From NCBI GenBank assembly GCA_021767305.1, contig JAASTL010000036.1, positions 1 through 7,130 on the forward strand: 7,130 bases of DNA, in the 5' to 3' direction. Position numbers and translations under genes: made by a program. The notes under the pieces were generated by a model, which saw only the letters and a program-made list of their open reading frames with translations, had not been told where the DNA came from and did not search any database. The number at the start of each line of letters is the position of its first letter. Within the stretch, counting starts at the first letter, position 1. The DNA comes from Piscirickettsiaceae bacterium (GTDB lineage Bacteria > Pseudomonadota > Gammaproteobacteria > Thiomicrospirales > Thiomicrospiraceae). This document shows, one piece after another, positions 5,861 through 7,130 of this stretch.

Positions 5861-6886
5861 ATGTTGGTATTAGGTATTGAAAGTTCGTGTGATGAAACTG
5901 GTGTTGCTATCTATGACACCGAAAAAGGTCTACTCGCTCATACTCTCTACACTCAAATTGAACTGCACGCTAATTATGGTGGGGTGGTTCCTGAACTTGC
6001 CTCCCGTGACCATATTCGCAAACTCTCGCCTCTTATTTTAGAAACCTTAGAGCAAGCGGGCATCTCTCGTACAGACTTAGACGGCATTGCTTATACCTCT
6101 GGACCCGGTTTAATTGGTGCTCTTTTAGTAGGTGCCTCCGTTGCGCGCAGTATGGCGATGGCACTGGATATACCTGCTATTGGAGTTCACCATATGGAAG
6201 GCCATCTGTTAGCACCTATGCTTGAAGAACAAAAACCAGAATTTCCTTTTATCTGTCTTTTAATATCAGGCGGTCACAGCATGATTATTCGTGTTGATGG
6301 CATTGGTCAATATAAATTATTGGGCGATACCTTAGATGATGCAGCGGGCGAAGCCTTCGATAAAACCGCAAAACTTCTCGAACTCGGTTATCCAGGCGGG
6401 CCTAAAGTTTCCGCCTTAGCTCTGCAAGGTGAGACTGACCGCTATCAGTTTCCGCGCCCAATGGTAGATCGTCCGGGCTTGGATATGAGTTTTAGTGGTT
6501 TAAAAACTTACACTTTAAACACCTGGCACAAAGCGCAAAAAGAGGGTGACGATAATGAACAGACCAAAGCGGATATCTGCCGCGCCTTTGAACTTGCCGT
6601 CGCCGATACGCTGACCATTAAATGCAAACGCGCCCTTAAGCAAGAAGGTTTAAACCGTTTAGTGGTTTCTGGAGGCGTTAGTGCTAACCGTGAAATCAGA
6701 AGCAAACTAGATGCTTTAATGGAGAAGCAGCACGGAGAAGTGTTTTATCCACGCTTGGAGTTCTGTACTGACAATGGCGCGATGATTGCCTATGCCGGAG
6801 CACAACGTTTACTCGCTGGACAGACCTCTGATCTGAATTTTGCCGCCACCCCAAGATGGTCTTTGGAAGAACTTGAAGAGGTTTAG
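5861..6886 (+). CDS. tsaD: tRNA N6-adenosine threonylcarbamoyltransferase TsaD
   Basis: TsaD (formerly Gcp/YgjD), with TsaB and TsaE, moves the threonylcarbamoyl group from the TsaC product to A37 of tRNAs reading ANN codons. The protein has 341 residues (E. coli 337) and an ASKHA/Kae1 fold. Visible motifs are [15 protein letters not shown] (5-19) at the N-terminus, [13 protein letters not shown] (79-91), the metal-binding HMEGH (H111, H115), the ISGGHS loop (135-140) and DMSFSGLK (208-215). [12 protein letters not shown] (269-280) and [11 protein letters not shown] (303-313), with the third metal ligand D304, follow. All key residues are present. ATG 5861 gives the family-typical start MxVLGIE; the 14 extra codons back to a TTG have no homology or RBS. 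It is divergent from rpsU and convergent with plsY. An Ile2 tRNA reading AUA, if that is what lies at 744-820, would be among its substrates. Confidence 0.98.
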   Translation: MLVLGIESSCDETGVAIYDTEKGLLAHTLYTQIELHANYGGVVPELASRDHIRKLSPLILETLEQAGISRTDLDGIAYTSGPGLIGALLVGASVARSMAMALDIPAIGVHHMEGHLLAPMLEEQKPEFPFICLLISGGHSMIIRVDGIGQYKLLGDTLDDAAGEAFDKTAKLLELGYPGGPKVSALALQGETDRYQFPRPMVDRPGLDMSFSGLKTYTLNTWHKAQKEGDDNEQTKADICRAFELAVADTLTIKCKRALKQEGLNRLVVSGGVSANREIRSKLDALMEKQHGEVFYPRLEFCTDNGAMIAYAGAQRLLAGQTSDLNFAATPRWSLEELEEV

Positions 6887-6889
6887 ATT

Positions 6890-7006
6890 TTAGTGGGTAG
6901 TAAGTGGTTTGTAGTGAGTGGTTTGTAGTGAGTGGTTTGTAGTGAGTGGTGAGTAGTAAACAATAAACTCAATACTATAAACTACCCACTACAAACTACC
7001 CACTAC
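6890..7006. repeat. Heptanucleotide repeat array forming an imperfect inverted repeat
   Basis: The gap between the convergent tsaD and plsY is almost wholly a 7-bp repeat, consensus GTRGTNN. The left arm has ten in-register heptads on the plus strand (6890-6959). Its middle is three perfect copies of the 14-mer GTGGTTTGTAGTGA (6904-6945). The right arm carries the same heptad family on the minus strand (6972-7006), with GTAGTGG and GTAGTTT alternating twice. Aligning 6925-6959 with the complement of 6972-7006 gives 27 of 35 identical positions around a 12-nt spacer, so a long imperfect hairpin is possible. One further heptad (GAAGTGA) continues into the plsY stop codon. No U-tract terminator is seen, so the array may itself act as the transcription boundary; this is inference. 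Confidence 0.85.
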
Positions 7007-7130
7007 TCACTTCTCTTCTTCGGATTTGACCTTTATTAAACTCTCTTCACCATTCAGCAGGCGTTGAATATTACCTCTATGACGCCAGAATAAAATGGCC
7101 GTCATGACCGCCGTTACCCATACCCATTCA
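7007..7130 (-). CDS. plsY: Glycerol-3-phosphate acyltransferase PlsY, C-terminal part
   Basis: Only the last 40 codons and the TGA stop (7007-7009) are in the window; the 5' part lies beyond the right edge. The visible peptide starts with the end of a hydrophobic helix (WVWVTAVMTAILFW) followed by the PlsY-type tail RHRGNIQRLLNGEE and an acidic/basic end (SEEEK). PlsY is an inner-membrane enzyme that transfers acyl groups from acyl-phosphate to glycerol-3-phosphate, the first step of phospholipid synthesis. The short match is backed by the neighbourhood, since plsY is commonly next to tsaD/rpsU in gammaproteobacteria. The stop codon is part of a repeat-family heptad, so the repeat array may have replaced the original 3' end. 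Confidence 0.85.
   Translation of the reverse strand, partial: EWVWVTAVMTAILFWRHRGNIQRLLNGEESLIKVKSEEEK

Noticed and set aside
6508..6705. Minus-strand open frame within tsaD
   Set aside because: Shadow of the conserved TsaD C-terminal half; no recognisable protein.
6890..7006. CRISPR array between tsaD and plsY
   Set aside because: The repeats are contiguous 7-mers without spacers, and the two arms are in opposite orientation; no cas genes.

Overview
This window is core bacterial chromosome, almost certainly from a gammaproteobacterium outside the enterics. The order plsY / tsaD / rpsU / yqeY / dnaG / rpoD, followed by a CAU-anticodon tRNA, is the 'macromolecular synthesis' region. The version with yqeY between rpsU and dnaG matches what I recall from Pseudomonas, while E. 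coli has rpsU-dnaG-rpoD without yqeY. Base composition is moderate, with AT-rich intergenic DNA. I cannot fix the genus; a sulfur-oxidising Thiomicrospira-like lineage would fit, but that is only a guess. I see no mobile element, CRISPR array or foreign-looking gene cluster.

Layout from left to right. The 3' part of an HDOD-domain signalling gene (+) runs off the left edge. A tRNA(CAU) on the minus strand follows, best read as tRNA-Ile2 because of its C4-G69 and C5-G68 pairs, with its own promoter. A bidirectional rho-independent terminator at about 902-932 separates this part from rpoD. The minus strand then carries rpoD (primary sigma factor), a 208-bp gap with a strong rpoD -10 box, and dnaG (primase). 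Next, still on the minus strand, come a rho-independent terminator, yqeY (GatB/YqeY-domain protein) and rpsU (ribosomal protein S21). A 306-bp divergent intergenic region holds the rpsU promoter and leader and the tsaD promoter. Then comes tsaD (+; t6A tRNA modification), a 120-bp heptad-repeat spacer, and the 3' end of plsY (-; glycerol-3-phosphate acyltransferase), which runs off the right edge.

The minus-strand genes supply three steps of gene expression and replication: translation initiation (S21), replication priming (DnaG) and housekeeping transcription (sigma-70). The terminator between yqeY and dnaG, and the separate promoter-like site before rpoD, allow S21 to be made in large amounts, primase in small amounts, and sigma-70 independently. 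The three clearest -10 boxes (tRNA, rpoD, rpsU) are each followed by a GC-rich discriminator, which suggests stringent (ppGpp/DksA) growth-rate control.

The genes are ordinary. The points worth a second look are non-coding: a heptanucleotide repeat array that fills the tsaD-plsY gap, a perfect DnaA box at the dnaG start, a 9-bp direct repeat 22 bp apart around the rpoD -10 box, and possible structured leaders in the rpsU, rpoD and tRNA transcripts.
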